Of a stretch of DNA of 40,343 nucleotides, positions 1 to 9,378 are shown in pieces. Made by a program: the position numbers and the translations under genes. The DNA is taken from NCBI GenBank assembly GCA_022566775.1, contig JADFIJ010000005.1, positions 1 through 40,343 on the forward strand. Direction: 5' to 3'. How positions within the stretch are numbered: the stretch's first letter is position 1; every line of letters begins with the position of its first letter. Below the pieces are notes generated by a model, which was not told the DNA's origin, made no database searches, and worked only from the letters and a program-made list of their open reading frames with translations. This DNA comes from Pseudomonadota bacterium. GTDB taxonomy: Bacteria > Pseudomonadota > Gammaproteobacteria > Pseudomonadales > Pseudohongiellaceae.

Positions 1-1514
1 CGATCACAGGCGGCCTGGGCCCCTCCGTGGGGATGCCGGCGGCAAACATCAGCCGCTCGATCGCCTCGATGGTCGGGCGCGAGGGTCTGGGCAGTCCGAA
101 GCGATAGCCCTCGGCGATGAACAACGGCGTCCAGCCGCGGTGGTTCTCTCGTTTCCAGATGTGGGGGTCGGCTCCGTTCGCGGCCAGCAGGTCAACAACC
201 GCAGGAAACATCCCGTAGGCCGCGCCGTGCATCGCGGTATCGTTCTCCTCATTGACGGCGTTGACATCGGCGCCGAGTTCGAGCATCAGGCGAGTCACTT
301 CCAACACTTCGAGCTCGGTCCCGGCCTCCTCCTCCGGCGCCGTGGTGCCGAGGCCGGCCGCAGCCATCAGCGGCGTTGTGCTTTTAAGATTCGACATGAA
401 GGGGTTGGCACCCAGTTCCAGAAACAGACGCATCAAGGCGGCGTCCGCCCGATCGGCGGCCAGCAGGAATGGGGTGGCGCCACCGGATTCGAGTCGAGTC
501 GCCGAGTTCGGCTGTCGCGGCGCGCCATCCACCAGCGTCAGGTTCACATCCGCTCCCAATGCCACGATTTCCCGAACAAACTCCAGCGCGCTAAGCTTCC
601 CCGACCCGATCGGAGCCGGATCGCCGCGATCGCTGGCATCCGGCTTGCGGACCCAGCTCATGGTATGCAAAGGGGTGAAGCCGGAGCGTCGATCGTTGGG
701 ATCGGCACCCGCCTTCACCAACTCGATCGCCAGCTCGAAGTGACCGTTGCGTACCGCCATCAGCAACGGACTCAAGCCGCGGTTTATAGGCTGGGTGCTG
801 GCATTGTTGGCCGAGCGTTCGGTGCGCTCCCGCACCCGTTGGAGGATGCCATCCAGGTCCGCGCCGGCCGCAAGCAGCGCCAGTGTGACATCGATGTGAC
901 CCTCGCGCACGGAGAAGAACAGGGGCGTGAACCCAGACCCCAAGGTGGCGTTGACGCCGGCACCGGCGTCTACCAGGGCGCCGACCACCGCCGTGTGCCC
1001 CTCGGCTGCCGCCCACATCAGCGCAGTCTGTTCGCGCCGCTCCTGGGCGTTGGCATCGGCGCCGGCAGCAAGCAAGCTCTGCACCGCGGCCAGGGATCCG
1101 GAGCGCGCGGCGATCATGAGCATGGTTTCCCCGCCTACTAGGGACTGCCTGGGATCGGCACCGGCATCGAGTAGCAGCCGCACCAGGGTCCCGCTACCAT
1201 TGGTGGCGGCCAGGGACAGCGGCGACACGCCGTAACGGTTGTTGGCGTTGACATCGGCACCGGCGCGCACCAGCACGGCGGCCAGCTCGCTATCGTCGTG
1301 GTACACCGCCCAGTGTAGCGCCGTCATGGCGTCGACCTGCGGCGCATTGACCTGCGCACGTTCATCGAGCAAACGGCGTATCAGCGCCTGGTCCCGACTC
1401 TCAACCGCGTCTGCCAAAGCAGAGACCTGGGCCTGGGCAGGCGCGGCCATAACGACCATAGTAACCAGGCCCAGGATCAGAAGCAGGCGCTTAGCGATCT
1501 GTGGCTTATTCATG
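1..1514 (-). CDS. Secreted ankyrin repeat protein, C-terminus cut by the window edge
   Basis: My own minus-strand translation from ATG at 1514: MNKPQIAKRLLLILGLVTMVVMAAPAQAQVSALADAVESRDQALIRRLLDERAQVNAPQVDAMTALHWAVYHDDSELAAVLVRAGADVNANNRYGVSPLSLAATNGSGTLVRLLLDAGADP..., with a signal peptide and repeated ankyrin units. The supplied ORF track omits it, probably because it has no stop inside the window. Confidence 0.93.
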
Positions 1515-1561
1515 TGTCGTCTCCTATCGCTGCAGTACAGCGACCGTCGAGATTCGTGCAA

Positions 1562-2905
1562 TCAAATCGGTACCGAATCGAAGAGTCCGTCGATGCTGCC
1601 GTCGCTATCGCCGAATGAATCCAGGTGCACGCCGACCCGGTCCAGCAGGGTCATGTGAAGGTTCGCCAGGGGCGTGCCCTTCTCATACTTGATGTGCCGC
1701 CCGCCTCTCAAGCCGGTCGCGGCACCGCCGGCGACCAGAATCGGCAGCTTCACGTGGTCGTGCAGGCTGGGGTTACCCATGCCGCTGCCGTAGAGGTAGA
1801 TGGTGTTGTCCAGCAGCGAGCCATCCCCGTCCGGCGTCGCCTTCAGCTTCTCCAGAAAGCGGGCGAAAATCGAAATATGGTAGGTGTTGATCTTGGCGAT
1901 TTTCTCGACTTTTACCGGATCATTGCCGTGGTGGCTGGTGGGATGATGGGGCTCCGGCACGCCGATTTCCGGATAGGTGCGATTACTCAGCTCGCGGGTG
2001 AACTGGAAGGTGATGACCCTGGTGATATCCGCCTGCAGCGCCAGTAGTTGCAGGTCGAACATGAGGGCGGCGTGATCGCCAAAAGCAGCCGGAACCCCCA
2101 CTGGACGCTCGAGGTCGGGTTGAAGATCCTCCGCGCCCGCCGCCTCGGCAAATTGAATCTGCCGCTCGATCTCGCGGATGCTGTCCAGATACTGCTCGAC
2201 GCGAACCCGATCACTTGCCCCCACCACACGCTGCAGACGCCCGATGTCTTCGTGAAAAGAATCCAGCAGGCTGGCCCGGCTCCTGAGTGACGCCTGGCGT
2301 TCGGCGAGGCTGCCGCCATCGCCGAAGAGACGCTCGAAGACGAGGCGGGGGTGCGCTTCCGAGGGCAGTGGTGTAGTCGGTGAGGACCATGAGAGGTTAT
2401 TTTGGTAGACACAGGCGTAACCGTTGTTGCAGACGCCGGCGAGAGGGTTCAAGTCCACCGACAGCTCCAGCGACGGCAGTCGCGTGGCCTGCCCTATGTG
2501 CCTGGCGGCGACCTGGTCGACGGTGGTTCCGAGGTGATAGTCCGAGCTCTCCGTGTGCTTGGCGAAGGCCGCACTGAGGAAGCCCGAGTTAGATGTGTCA
2601 TGGGTGCCCGGATAGGAGTTCTGTAATTCGAGATTGGTGATGACCGTTATATGTTCTTTAACCGCCTGCAAGGGGCTGAGGATCGGCGACAACTCATCCA
2701 ACACCTCCCCTCCCGGCGGCATCCAGCGGGCATGATCGGTGCCCATCGGTATGAACACGAAGCCGAGCCTGGGCACCGGCCTGGCCGGCGTCTGCGCCAG
2801 GGCGGTGGCGGCGGGAATCATGGCATCCAACAGGGGCAATGCCAGCGTGGCGCCTACGCCCCGCAGAAATGTGCGCCTGGGTAGCGCCTTCTTGAAGATG
2901 ATCAT
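1562..2905 (-). CDS. DUF1552 domain-containing secreted protein
   Basis: 447 aa. N-terminus PRRTFLRGVGATLALPLLDAMIPAATALA is a Tat-like signal. Body (GFVFIPMGTDHARWMPPGGE..., IYLYGSGMGNPSLHDHVKLPILVAGG) is typical of DUF1552. ATGA overlap with the upstream gene. Confidence 0.92.
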   Translation of the reverse strand: MIIFKKALPRRTFLRGVGATLALPLLDAMIPAATALAQTPARPVPRLGFVFIPMGTDHARWMPPGGEVLDELSPILSPLQAVKEHITVITNLELQNSYPGTHDTSNSGFLSAAFAKHTESSDYHLGTTVDQVAARHIGQATRLPSLELSVDLNPLAGVCNNGYACVYQNNLSWSSPTTPLPSEAHPRLVFERLFGDGGSLAERQASLRSRASLLDSFHEDIGRLQRVVGASDRVRVEQYLDSIREIERQIQFAEAAGAEDLQPDLERPVGVPAAFGDHAALMFDLQLLALQADITRVITFQFTRELSNRTYPEIGVPEPHHPTSHHGNDPVKVEKIAKINTYHISIFARFLEKLKATPDGDGSLLDNTIYLYGSGMGNPSLHDHVKLPILVAGGAATGLRGGRHIKYEKGTPLANLHMTLLDRVGVHLDSFGDSDGSIDGLFDSVPI

Positions 2906-5346
2906 AGGGATGTCCTCATCTGAAATGGCTGGCTTCTCACAATACCCAATATGAGCGATGAAAAGCGGTAGTCGTCTGTTGCCGCCTCGCGAATAATCTT
3001 GCGGATCACCGGCGCGTCGTAGTACTCGACCCCGCGACCCAGGGCGAAGGTGAGCAGCTTCTCCGTCACCCTGCCGGCAAACAATTCGGGCCGGCTCAAC
3101 AAGCCTGCCTCCAGGCCCGCCACACCGTCGAACTCGCCCACGCCGGGCAGGCCACCGGCGACGTCCACAGGTCCGTTATCGCCGTCGTGATCCCGCCAAC
3201 GACCGACGGCATCGAAATTCTCCAGGGCAAAGCCCACCGGGTCGATGATGTTATGACAGCTTGCGCACACGGGATTATTGCGATGGGCCGCCAGCCGCTC
3301 CCGCATCGGCAGGGAGGCGGACACCGAGGTCTCGTCCAGCGCCGGTACATTCGCAGGCGGTGGCGATGGCGGTGCACCGTAGATATTGTCCAACACCCAC
3401 ATGCCGCGGAGCACCGGCGACGTGCGCGTCGCATAGGACGTGACCGCCAATATACTGCCTTGGCGCAGTATGCCGCCTCGCTCGCTGTCATCTGCCAGTG
3501 ACACGCGCCGGAAACGGCTGCCGTAGACGCCGGGAATTCCGTAGTGCTTCGCCAGGCGCTCATTGAGAAATGTATAGTCCGCCGCCAGCAGCTCGAGCAC
3601 ACTGCGATCTTCGCGCAGGACGCTGTCCATGAAACGCTCTGTTTCCTCACGGAACGCTTGCCGCAGGTTGTCGTCGAAATCCGGGTACAGACGCGGGTTC
3701 GGCGTGAAGGCACCCAGATTGCGTAGCTGCAGCCACTGTCCGGCGAAGTTGCTGGCGAGATTATTGGAGCGAGGATCGGCGAGCATGCGCCGGGCCTGTC
3801 GCTCGAGCTGGTCTGGCCGGCTCAGCTCACCGCGGGCGGCCACATCCAGCAATTCGTCATCCGGGATACTGCTCCACAAGAAGAAAGACAGACGGGAAGC
3901 CAACTCGATGTCGCTGATGCGGTAAACGGCGCCCGCTGCCAGCTGATCCGGTTCCAACTCCACCCGGAACAGGAATTCCGGGTTCATGAGCACCGCGGCC
4001 AAAGCCTGTCCTATGCCCTCATCGAAACCCCCTTGCAAGCGTCCCTGCCGATAGAAGGCCAGCGGCCTCTCGACCTCCGCGTCGGTGACTGGCCGGCGAT
4101 ACGCCCGCCTCATCAATTTTGCGAGAATTTCCCTGGCACAGGCCAGTTCTTCGCTTTCCCCGCCGGCCTGGTCTGGTCGACAGACGAAAATCCGGCGGCG
4201 GCTCGGGGTATCGTCGGCACCGCCGGGTCCATAGGGCCCGGTGATGGAAACCTGGTAGATGGCGGGGGTCAGACGCGGATGGCGTATCTCATTGTAGTGA
4301 GCCTGCAGAGGCTGGCGCTCAGTTTCCAGCAGCGCCGATGATTGCTGGGGAAAGGTGACGCCGACGTCGTGGGGACCGGCCGTCACCGCCAGGCGGATCT
4401 TGAAATTCTTGTCGACAACGGAATGATCGGGTCCGTCCGGCCGCATCACCGAAAACGTCTCGACGACCTCCCGATCGAGTAGCAATTCCAGCGGTTGGGG
4501 CTCCCGACTCCGGAGGCCGCCGATGTCCCCGACCCGGTTGCGCGCGAGCCGTATTTGAATGTCATACTCACCGTCCCGCGGGAATGTATACGAGACCGAC
4601 ACGCCACCACGGGTTCCAATCGGCAGACCAGCGATATGCCGTTCCTGGGTGAGGTCCGCCGGCACCCGGATTACTTCACTTTGAATCGAGCTCACAGCGC
4701 CGCCGACCGCCAGGGCGCTAATCTTCTGTGCGGCGGAAATATATCGATCCAGGAGAGATGGTGACAGGTCGCCCACATTAACATTGTCGAAGCCATGGCC
4801 ACTTTCATCGGCGGGCAGCAGCGAAGTGGCGTCGATGTCCAGGGCTAACAGGTCCCTGATGGCGTTCTGATACTCGGTACGATTGAGACGCCGCAAGGTC
4901 TCGGTGCGACCGGGGTTCGGATTCGCGGCGGCGGCCACGTCGAGGGACGACTCTAACCAGGCAAGCATGGCGCCACGCTCGGCAACCGATGGCTGGGGCA
5001 TCTCCGCTGGCGGCATGATGCCGGTACGAAGTTTCCGCACCACCTTCTCCAGGACCTCCGGGTGCTCGGCGACCCTGGCAAAGTCAACCAGATCGAGCCT
5101 CAGTCCCGCCGTCGCCAGCCGTTCGTCGTGACAGAACACACAGTAGCGGTCGATGAATTCACGGGTGCTGGCTGCGGATGCTGGGACACCGCTCGAGGAT
5201 TGTGTTTGAGAACCAAGCAGCGGCGCAGCCGGGTCTGGTGCCGACATTTCCCGTTCCGAGCAACCCCAACCACTCAGTGCCAGTACAAGCAAGGGTATTT
5301 TGACGTTTGCCGGGGTCATGCGCCGCCTCTCTCTCAAGCCTGACAT
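2902..5346 (-). CDS. DUF1592/DUF1588/DUF1587/DUF1595/DUF1585 multidomain protein with two cytochrome-c-type CxxCH motifs
   Basis: 814 aa, lipoprotein-like N-terminus (LALSGWGCSE). CVFCH near the N-terminus and CASCHNIIDPVGFALENFD near the C-terminus. LRRLNRTEYQNAIRDLLALD and RVELEPDQLAAGAVYRISDIELASRLSFFLWSSIPDDELL are characteristic of the family. Confidence 0.92.
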   Translation of the reverse strand: MSGLRERRRMTPANVKIPLLVLALSGWGCSEREMSAPDPAAPLLGSQTQSSSGVPASAASTREFIDRYCVFCHDERLATAGLRLDLVDFARVAEHPEVLEKVVRKLRTGIMPPAEMPQPSVAERGAMLAWLESSLDVAAAANPNPGRTETLRRLNRTEYQNAIRDLLALDIDATSLLPADESGHGFDNVNVGDLSPSLLDRYISAAQKISALAVGGAVSSIQSEVIRVPADLTQERHIAGLPIGTRGGVSVSYTFPRDGEYDIQIRLARNRVGDIGGLRSREPQPLELLLDREVVETFSVMRPDGPDHSVVDKNFKIRLAVTAGPHDVGVTFPQQSSALLETERQPLQAHYNEIRHPRLTPAIYQVSITGPYGPGGADDTPSRRRIFVCRPDQAGGESEELACAREILAKLMRRAYRRPVTDAEVERPLAFYRQGRLQGGFDEGIGQALAAVLMNPEFLFRVELEPDQLAAGAVYRISDIELASRLSFFLWSSIPDDELLDVAARGELSRPDQLERQARRMLADPRSNNLASNFAGQWLQLRNLGAFTPNPRLYPDFDDNLRQAFREETERFMDSVLREDRSVLELLAADYTFLNERLAKHYGIPGVYGSRFRRVSLADDSERGGILRQGSILAVTSYATRTSPVLRGMWVLDNIYGAPPSPPPANVPALDETSVSASLPMRERLAAHRNNPVCASCHNIIDPVGFALENFDAVGRWRDHDGDNGPVDVAGGLPGVGEFDGVAGLEAGLLSRPELFAGRVTEKLLTFALGRGVEYYDAPVIRKIIREAATDDYRFSSLILGIVRSQPFQMRTSL

Positions 5347-5485
5347 ACTAGCTCAAAGACGGCGGCGGTGCCAATGGCATGTGGCGCGCAAGGGGATTGA
5401 ATATTCTAAAAATTTTTGGAATCAACGTTACTATTTGAGGCTGAAGCAGCGCCGGGCTAGTAAGGGATCAACATGGGTTTTACGG

Positions 5486-5980
5486 TTAACAGGAAAGCTG
5501 CAGATCGGCATCATGGGCCAGAAAAGTAGTCATTCTCCATCCGTTTTCTTTCTTCTGGAAAATATAGGCCATGCCTGAGCGACTGATCTCGGCACCATCT
5601 TCTCTATATCTGATAAATTGACCACTGGCAAATCCAGCATCTGCTCCCAGTACACAAATTTTCGGGGATGGCATGGCAGACCGATACCAACCCTGTTGCC
5701 TGAGATTGACCAGCAGTGAGGCAAGCATATTGACCACTTCCTTTCGCGTGCTCCAGACAGTGGTGTTGCCAGATGCACCCACCGACAGCAGTGGAACCGC
5801 ATATATTTGATCCGCCATTTCACTGGCGGTGCCGGTGGAAAATACCCGGTGGTAATTTTCCAGGGCAACCGCAATCTCGCCGGCGATAGCTTCCCTGTCA
5901 TGGTTGGCCAGTTGCGCGTAGGAAGAGCTAGCGATAGATGCCAGCAGCACCGCCAAAAATATTTTTCTCAGTTGTCGCAT
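5486..5980 (-). CDS. Secreted small protein, NTF2/SnoaL-like fold suspected
   Basis: Start MRQLRKIFLAVLLASIASSSYAQ gives a good signal peptide (ORF extends to 6043). ALENYHRVFSTGTASEMADQIY... and GMAYIFQKKENGWRMTTFLAHDADL resemble SnoaL/NTF2-like proteins. Confidence 0.7.
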   Translation of the reverse strand: MRQLRKIFLAVLLASIASSSYAQLANHDREAIAGEIAVALENYHRVFSTGTASEMADQIYAVPLLSVGASGNTTVWSTRKEVVNMLASLLVNLRQQGWYRSAMPSPKICVLGADAGFASGQFIRYREDGAEISRSGMAYIFQKKENGWRMTTFLAHDADLQLSC

Positions 5981-5993
5981 AATCAGATGTGCC

Positions 5994-6323
5994 CTAGCTA
6001 TCCAACTCATTACGGACATATTTCCCATCGGCAAATTTGGCAAAGAAGTAATCCAGCATGGGGTGATCGATGGCTTCTCCGAACTTATCGGCTACCAAAT
6101 TTTGTTCGGCTACATAGGTAGAGTGATCACTTCCATGCACGAGCACATGGTACCAGGGCTCATTTTTGGGCGGACGTGATTTCGCGACCATTTCATACCA
6201 TTCTTCTGTGGCCTGGAAATTTCGATCGACATCCACAACCACTCCACGATAGCCGAAGAGACGATGGTGAATCAATTCACCAACGGAGAATTTTACTTTT
6301 GTAATATTCGTTACAGTTCCCAT
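5994..6323 (-). CDS. hspQ: Heat shock protein HspQ / hemimethylated DNA-binding (YccV-like)
   Basis: KFSVGELIHHRLFGYRGVVVDVDRNFQATEEWYEMVAKSRPPKNEPWYHVLVHGSDHSTYVAEQNLVAD matches the YccV/HspQ family. Start chosen at 6323 (MGTVTNITKVKFSVG); ORF extends to 6347. Confidence 0.88.
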   Translation of the reverse strand: MGTVTNITKVKFSVGELIHHRLFGYRGVVVDVDRNFQATEEWYEMVAKSRPPKNEPWYHVLVHGSDHSTYVAEQNLVADKFGEAIDHPMLDYFFAKFADGKYVRNELDS

Positions 6324-6463
6324 ATCTTCGCGACCACATCCCGGCAAACGTTAGCTTAAAGTCTCTGTTCCAAGTCTCTGTTTCAAGTCACCGGCCAAGG
6401 GCATGCCGACACCGGCTCGCCCACCCTGGCCGGTCATTTTGACTCGGCCCTGTTTTTCCTGCG

Positions 6464-7633
6464 CTACGCCAGGGGGAGATTAATCGCCTGCCCGGTTTCG
6501 GCGCTCGAGTGAACCGCCTGCGTCCACTCCATGTATTGCACGCCGGTCTCGAACCTCGCCATGGTAATCTCCTCGAGGCCGCGAATGGCATTGATAAATT
6601 CTTCTTCCACCCGGTAGAAAGCCTGCTGCCGGGGTGGATTGGCAAGCGGCGTCAACTCCGCGTCACCCCGACGTCCGGCAAACACATTGAGTCTGCCATC
6701 CACGTAGATAGTGCCCTCGCTGCCATGAATCCAGGTCTGATTGCCGCCGGAGAGCCCGGTGGTTTCACTGAAGCGCATGTGTACCTGTGCTTTATTATTC
6801 AGTTCATAGAGTACGTCGACATGGTCGGGTATGGCCACCGCCACCGATTCTCCTTCGGCATTTATCCTGTTGCCAACATGCACCTTGGTCTGGGCCATCA
6901 CCCGATCGCCGGGTCCGAACCAACGCAGCATCGATTCATAGGTCGCGCCCAGGTTCAAGGTATTGTCGCCACTGAATTCGCGATCGTGGCGCCAGTCCAA
7001 TACACCTTCACGCTCGGCGAAGTTTCTACGCAGTCTTTGTATCTCCACAGAGAGCACTTCTCCGACGTAGCCTTCAGCCAGCAGGCGTCTTATCAAATTA
7101 TCGATAATGTAACTCGTGGAAGTCGGAACCAATTGCGATACCAACTCTGGATAGCGTCGCGAAGCCGCCAGCATAGCCCTCGCTTCGTCCGCGTTATTTG
7201 CCATCCGTGCCTGACACAGTACGTGCTTGCCGCTGGCAAGAACCGCCAGGGTCAGGCGGCGATGCATATATGGCCAGGTGCCTATCAACACTGCGTCGAT
7301 GTCATCATCATCCAGCAATTCTTCCCAGGTGCCATAGGCACGGGGGATATTGAACTCATTCGTCACCCGTTGACTGGATTGCAGACTGCGATTGGCCACC
7401 GCCACAATCTCACAGCCGGAAATCCGCTGAAAACCTGGTATTTGTACCCGACGCACATTTGCTCCGGCGCCGATGATGCCGACCCGTACCCGCTCCGATG
7501 CCGAAGAGGCTGCCCGGTCTTGTGCAGTCAAACTTGCCGGGGCCACCGCGACGGCAATTGGCAGCGCTGCCGCCGAAAGGAAATCCCTGCGCCTGATTTT
7601 TGTAGCCTTGCTGATTTTCGGATCTTCACTCAT
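6464..7633 (-). CDS. Gfo/Idh/MocA family oxidoreductase, Tat-exported
   Basis: 389 aa. KIRRRDFLSAAALPIAVAVAPASLTAQ Tat signal; RVGIIGAGANVRRVQIPGFQRISGCEIVAVANRS Rossmann motif; DAVLIGTWPYMHRRLTLAVLASGKHVLCQARMA typical of the family. Confidence 0.88.
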   Translation of the reverse strand: MSEDPKISKATKIRRRDFLSAAALPIAVAVAPASLTAQDRAASSASERVRVGIIGAGANVRRVQIPGFQRISGCEIVAVANRSLQSSQRVTNEFNIPRAYGTWEELLDDDDIDAVLIGTWPYMHRRLTLAVLASGKHVLCQARMANNADEARAMLAASRRYPELVSQLVPTSTSYIIDNLIRRLLAEGYVGEVLSVEIQRLRRNFAEREGVLDWRHDREFSGDNTLNLGATYESMLRWFGPGDRVMAQTKVHVGNRINAEGESVAVAIPDHVDVLYELNNKAQVHMRFSETTGLSGGNQTWIHGSEGTIYVDGRLNVFAGRRGDAELTPLANPPRQQAFYRVEEEFINAIRGLEEITMARFETGVQYMEWTQAVHSSAETGQAINLPLA

Positions 7634-7672
7634 AGCTTGGCATTTTTTGATTGCGTCAGAACTTATATCTAG

Positions 7673-7999
7673 CTAACGAATCAGGAGACTCTGATTCGCA
7701 CTCATACGGGTATCAAACCAGGGGTTGTCAGGATTATTCGGCGCGCCGGCCTTTCTATATCTGATGTCAGCCCTGCCTTCACTGTCGCTGCATGTGCTCA
7801 TGCTGGTCTCGACCGACCTGGCTAATCTCACTCGGAAATGGGTGCTGCCACAAACTTTATCGTACACCACGAGAGTCATCCTGGCGCCGGTTGTATTGCT
7901 GAGAAACCAATCAACGTAACCATATTCAGGAGGTTCACTGGCGGTACAGCCTAGCATCAAGGCACAGATTACAGGCAGCAGCGGTTTGCCTAAATTCAT
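7673..7999 (-). CDS. Small hypothetical lipoprotein
   Basis: Start MNLGKPLLPVICALMLGC gives a lipobox (LMLGC); the longer ORF to 8125 overlaps the MFS remnant. No recognised family. Confidence 0.6.
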   Translation of the reverse strand: MNLGKPLLPVICALMLGCTASEPPEYGYVDWFLSNTTGARMTLVVYDKVCGSTHFRVRLARSVETSMSTCSDSEGRADIRYRKAGAPNNPDNPWFDTRMSANQSLLIR

Positions 8000-8078
8000 C
8001 GCTTGGACTTCTATTATCATCGCTGGTTGGAGATCTGCTAAGAATAAGAGCAATCCCTGGCGAAGTCCAACCTGGAGG

Positions 8079-8315
8079 TTACCGGCATTCAGAGCCTGCC
8101 CGATTCGTGACCTGGCACAAGACAATCCATGCCTTGCTACCTCCCCAGCGCTGTAGTCGAACCAAATCTACCAGCGGTGCCCACATCCACTTGAATGCCC
8201 AGGGCAGGTATATGGTTCCCACGAAGGCACCAATTTGTGCGACCTCCAACCCCTCGCGGCGCACAAAAGCGGCCATGGCAACCGCAGCAAATCCCAGTGG
8301 AATGCCTTCACAAAT
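8079..8315 (-). pseudogene. N-terminal remnant of an MFS transporter
   Basis: Open frame from 8315 with no ATG at its natural N-terminus: ICEGIPLGFAAVAMAAFVRREGLEVAQIGAFVGTIYLPWAFKWMWAPLVDLVRLQRWGGSKAWIVLCQ, then unrelated residues and a stop. Reads as the first ~70 aa of an MFS permease; an in-frame TAA precedes it at 8316-8318. Confidence 0.7.
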
Positions 8316-8339
8316 TTAGCGATATCGCATGTTAGTCGT

Positions 8340-8744
8340 CTATATCTGCGATCTGAGCTCGACGATATTCCCTTCCGGGTCTTTTATATAGACCGAGCTA
8401 CCGAGACCCTGAGCCCCGACTCGCTGCTCGAACTCACCAAATTCAATGCCGTGGGATCGTAAATGAGACTCTATCTCCGACTGCTGAATTGGCCTCAGCT
8501 GCAGGCAAAAATGATCCATATTATTCTCTGTCGCGCCCGGCGGGCCGCCACCTGGCTTACCTAACTGACTGTCGACCGTAACCAGATCGATCAACGCCGA
8601 TCCGGCTCGAAGTTGGGTAAGTCCTACGTCATCCGGCGTTTCTCTTTCGACCTTACATCCCAGCATATTGCTATAGAAATCCAGCATCTCACCCAGCTTT
8701 GTAGTCCGTAAAACGATGTGGTCAATTCCTGCTACTTCGATCAT
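8340..8744 (-). CDS. VOC family protein (glyoxalase / extradiol dioxygenase fold)
   Basis: IDHIVLRTTKLGEMLDFYSNMLGCKVERE ... NNMDHFCLQL ... GSSVYIKDPEGNIVELRS is a classic VOC pattern. Confidence 0.93.
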   Translation of the reverse strand: MIEVAGIDHIVLRTTKLGEMLDFYSNMLGCKVERETPDDVGLTQLRAGSALIDLVTVDSQLGKPGGGPPGATENNMDHFCLQLRPIQQSEIESHLRSHGIEFGEFEQRVGAQGLGSSVYIKDPEGNIVELRSQI

Positions 8745-8788
8745 CTGCCTGCATCCTCTCGCTCCGCTTTACTCAGCTATTGTGCCCG

Positions 8789-9007
8789 CTACTGGTTTCG
8801 CAACCGGGCTTCCAGCTCTTTTTCCCGGTCGGCGGCAGCGTCCAGAAGTATTTGCTCGACACTGGCAGCCCCATCGAGGGCCTGCTGTTGTCGGCTGGTC
8901 AGTACGCCCTGTGGCGCTTGATCTTGAGTTTCGTTTGCATTGTCAGATCCACAGCCGGCTAACAATCCCAACAACACAATGATTATTACGGATCCTGGTT
9001 TATCCAT
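8789..9007 (-). CDS. Small hypothetical lipoprotein
   Basis: Start MDKPGSVIIIVLLGLLAGCGSD contains a lipobox (LLAGC); ~72 aa, helical C-terminus. ORF extends to 9127. Confidence 0.55.
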   Translation of the reverse strand: MDKPGSVIIIVLLGLLAGCGSDNANETQDQAPQGVLTSRQQQALDGAASVEQILLDAAADREKELEARLRNQ

Positions 9008-9378
9008 GGTGTAGGCCTCTCTACAAAATGCCAATCTATCGAGCCGGAGTGATTCACAAGCCGCTGGAATGATTCCGTGAATGCACATGGGCGTGGGTAA
9101 TGGGCATCGCCGCCGGCAGCCTGACAAGTTTTAGGTTATAGCAGACGAGGATTCAACAAGGCAAATTGACGTGTGCCAAGTCCCAGGCTGCTAATGTATA
9201 CCGAGAAACGTGCAACATATCACGCTTTGCACCCTGCCTTCTGCGTTTTCCCGATTTATGTGACCCGAATCAATCAAATTCCATACTCCAGTTGCTACGG
9301 TGCCAACAAGTCCAGAGACATCAGCCTCCTGAGTGATTACCACCGGGAAATAATCCAGCTCAAACCGGAGAGAAAGCC

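Noticed and set aside
140-1141. Long plus-strand ORFs (140..1141, 252..743, 1239..1658)
   Set aside because: They are antisense to a clear ankyrin repeat protein on the minus strand; their low-complexity Arg/Ser/Ala-rich translations match no family and reflect high GC content.
6509-7672. 387-aa plus-strand ORF
   Set aside because: Antisense to the well-supported Gfo/Idh/MocA oxidoreductase; translation has no recognisable domain.
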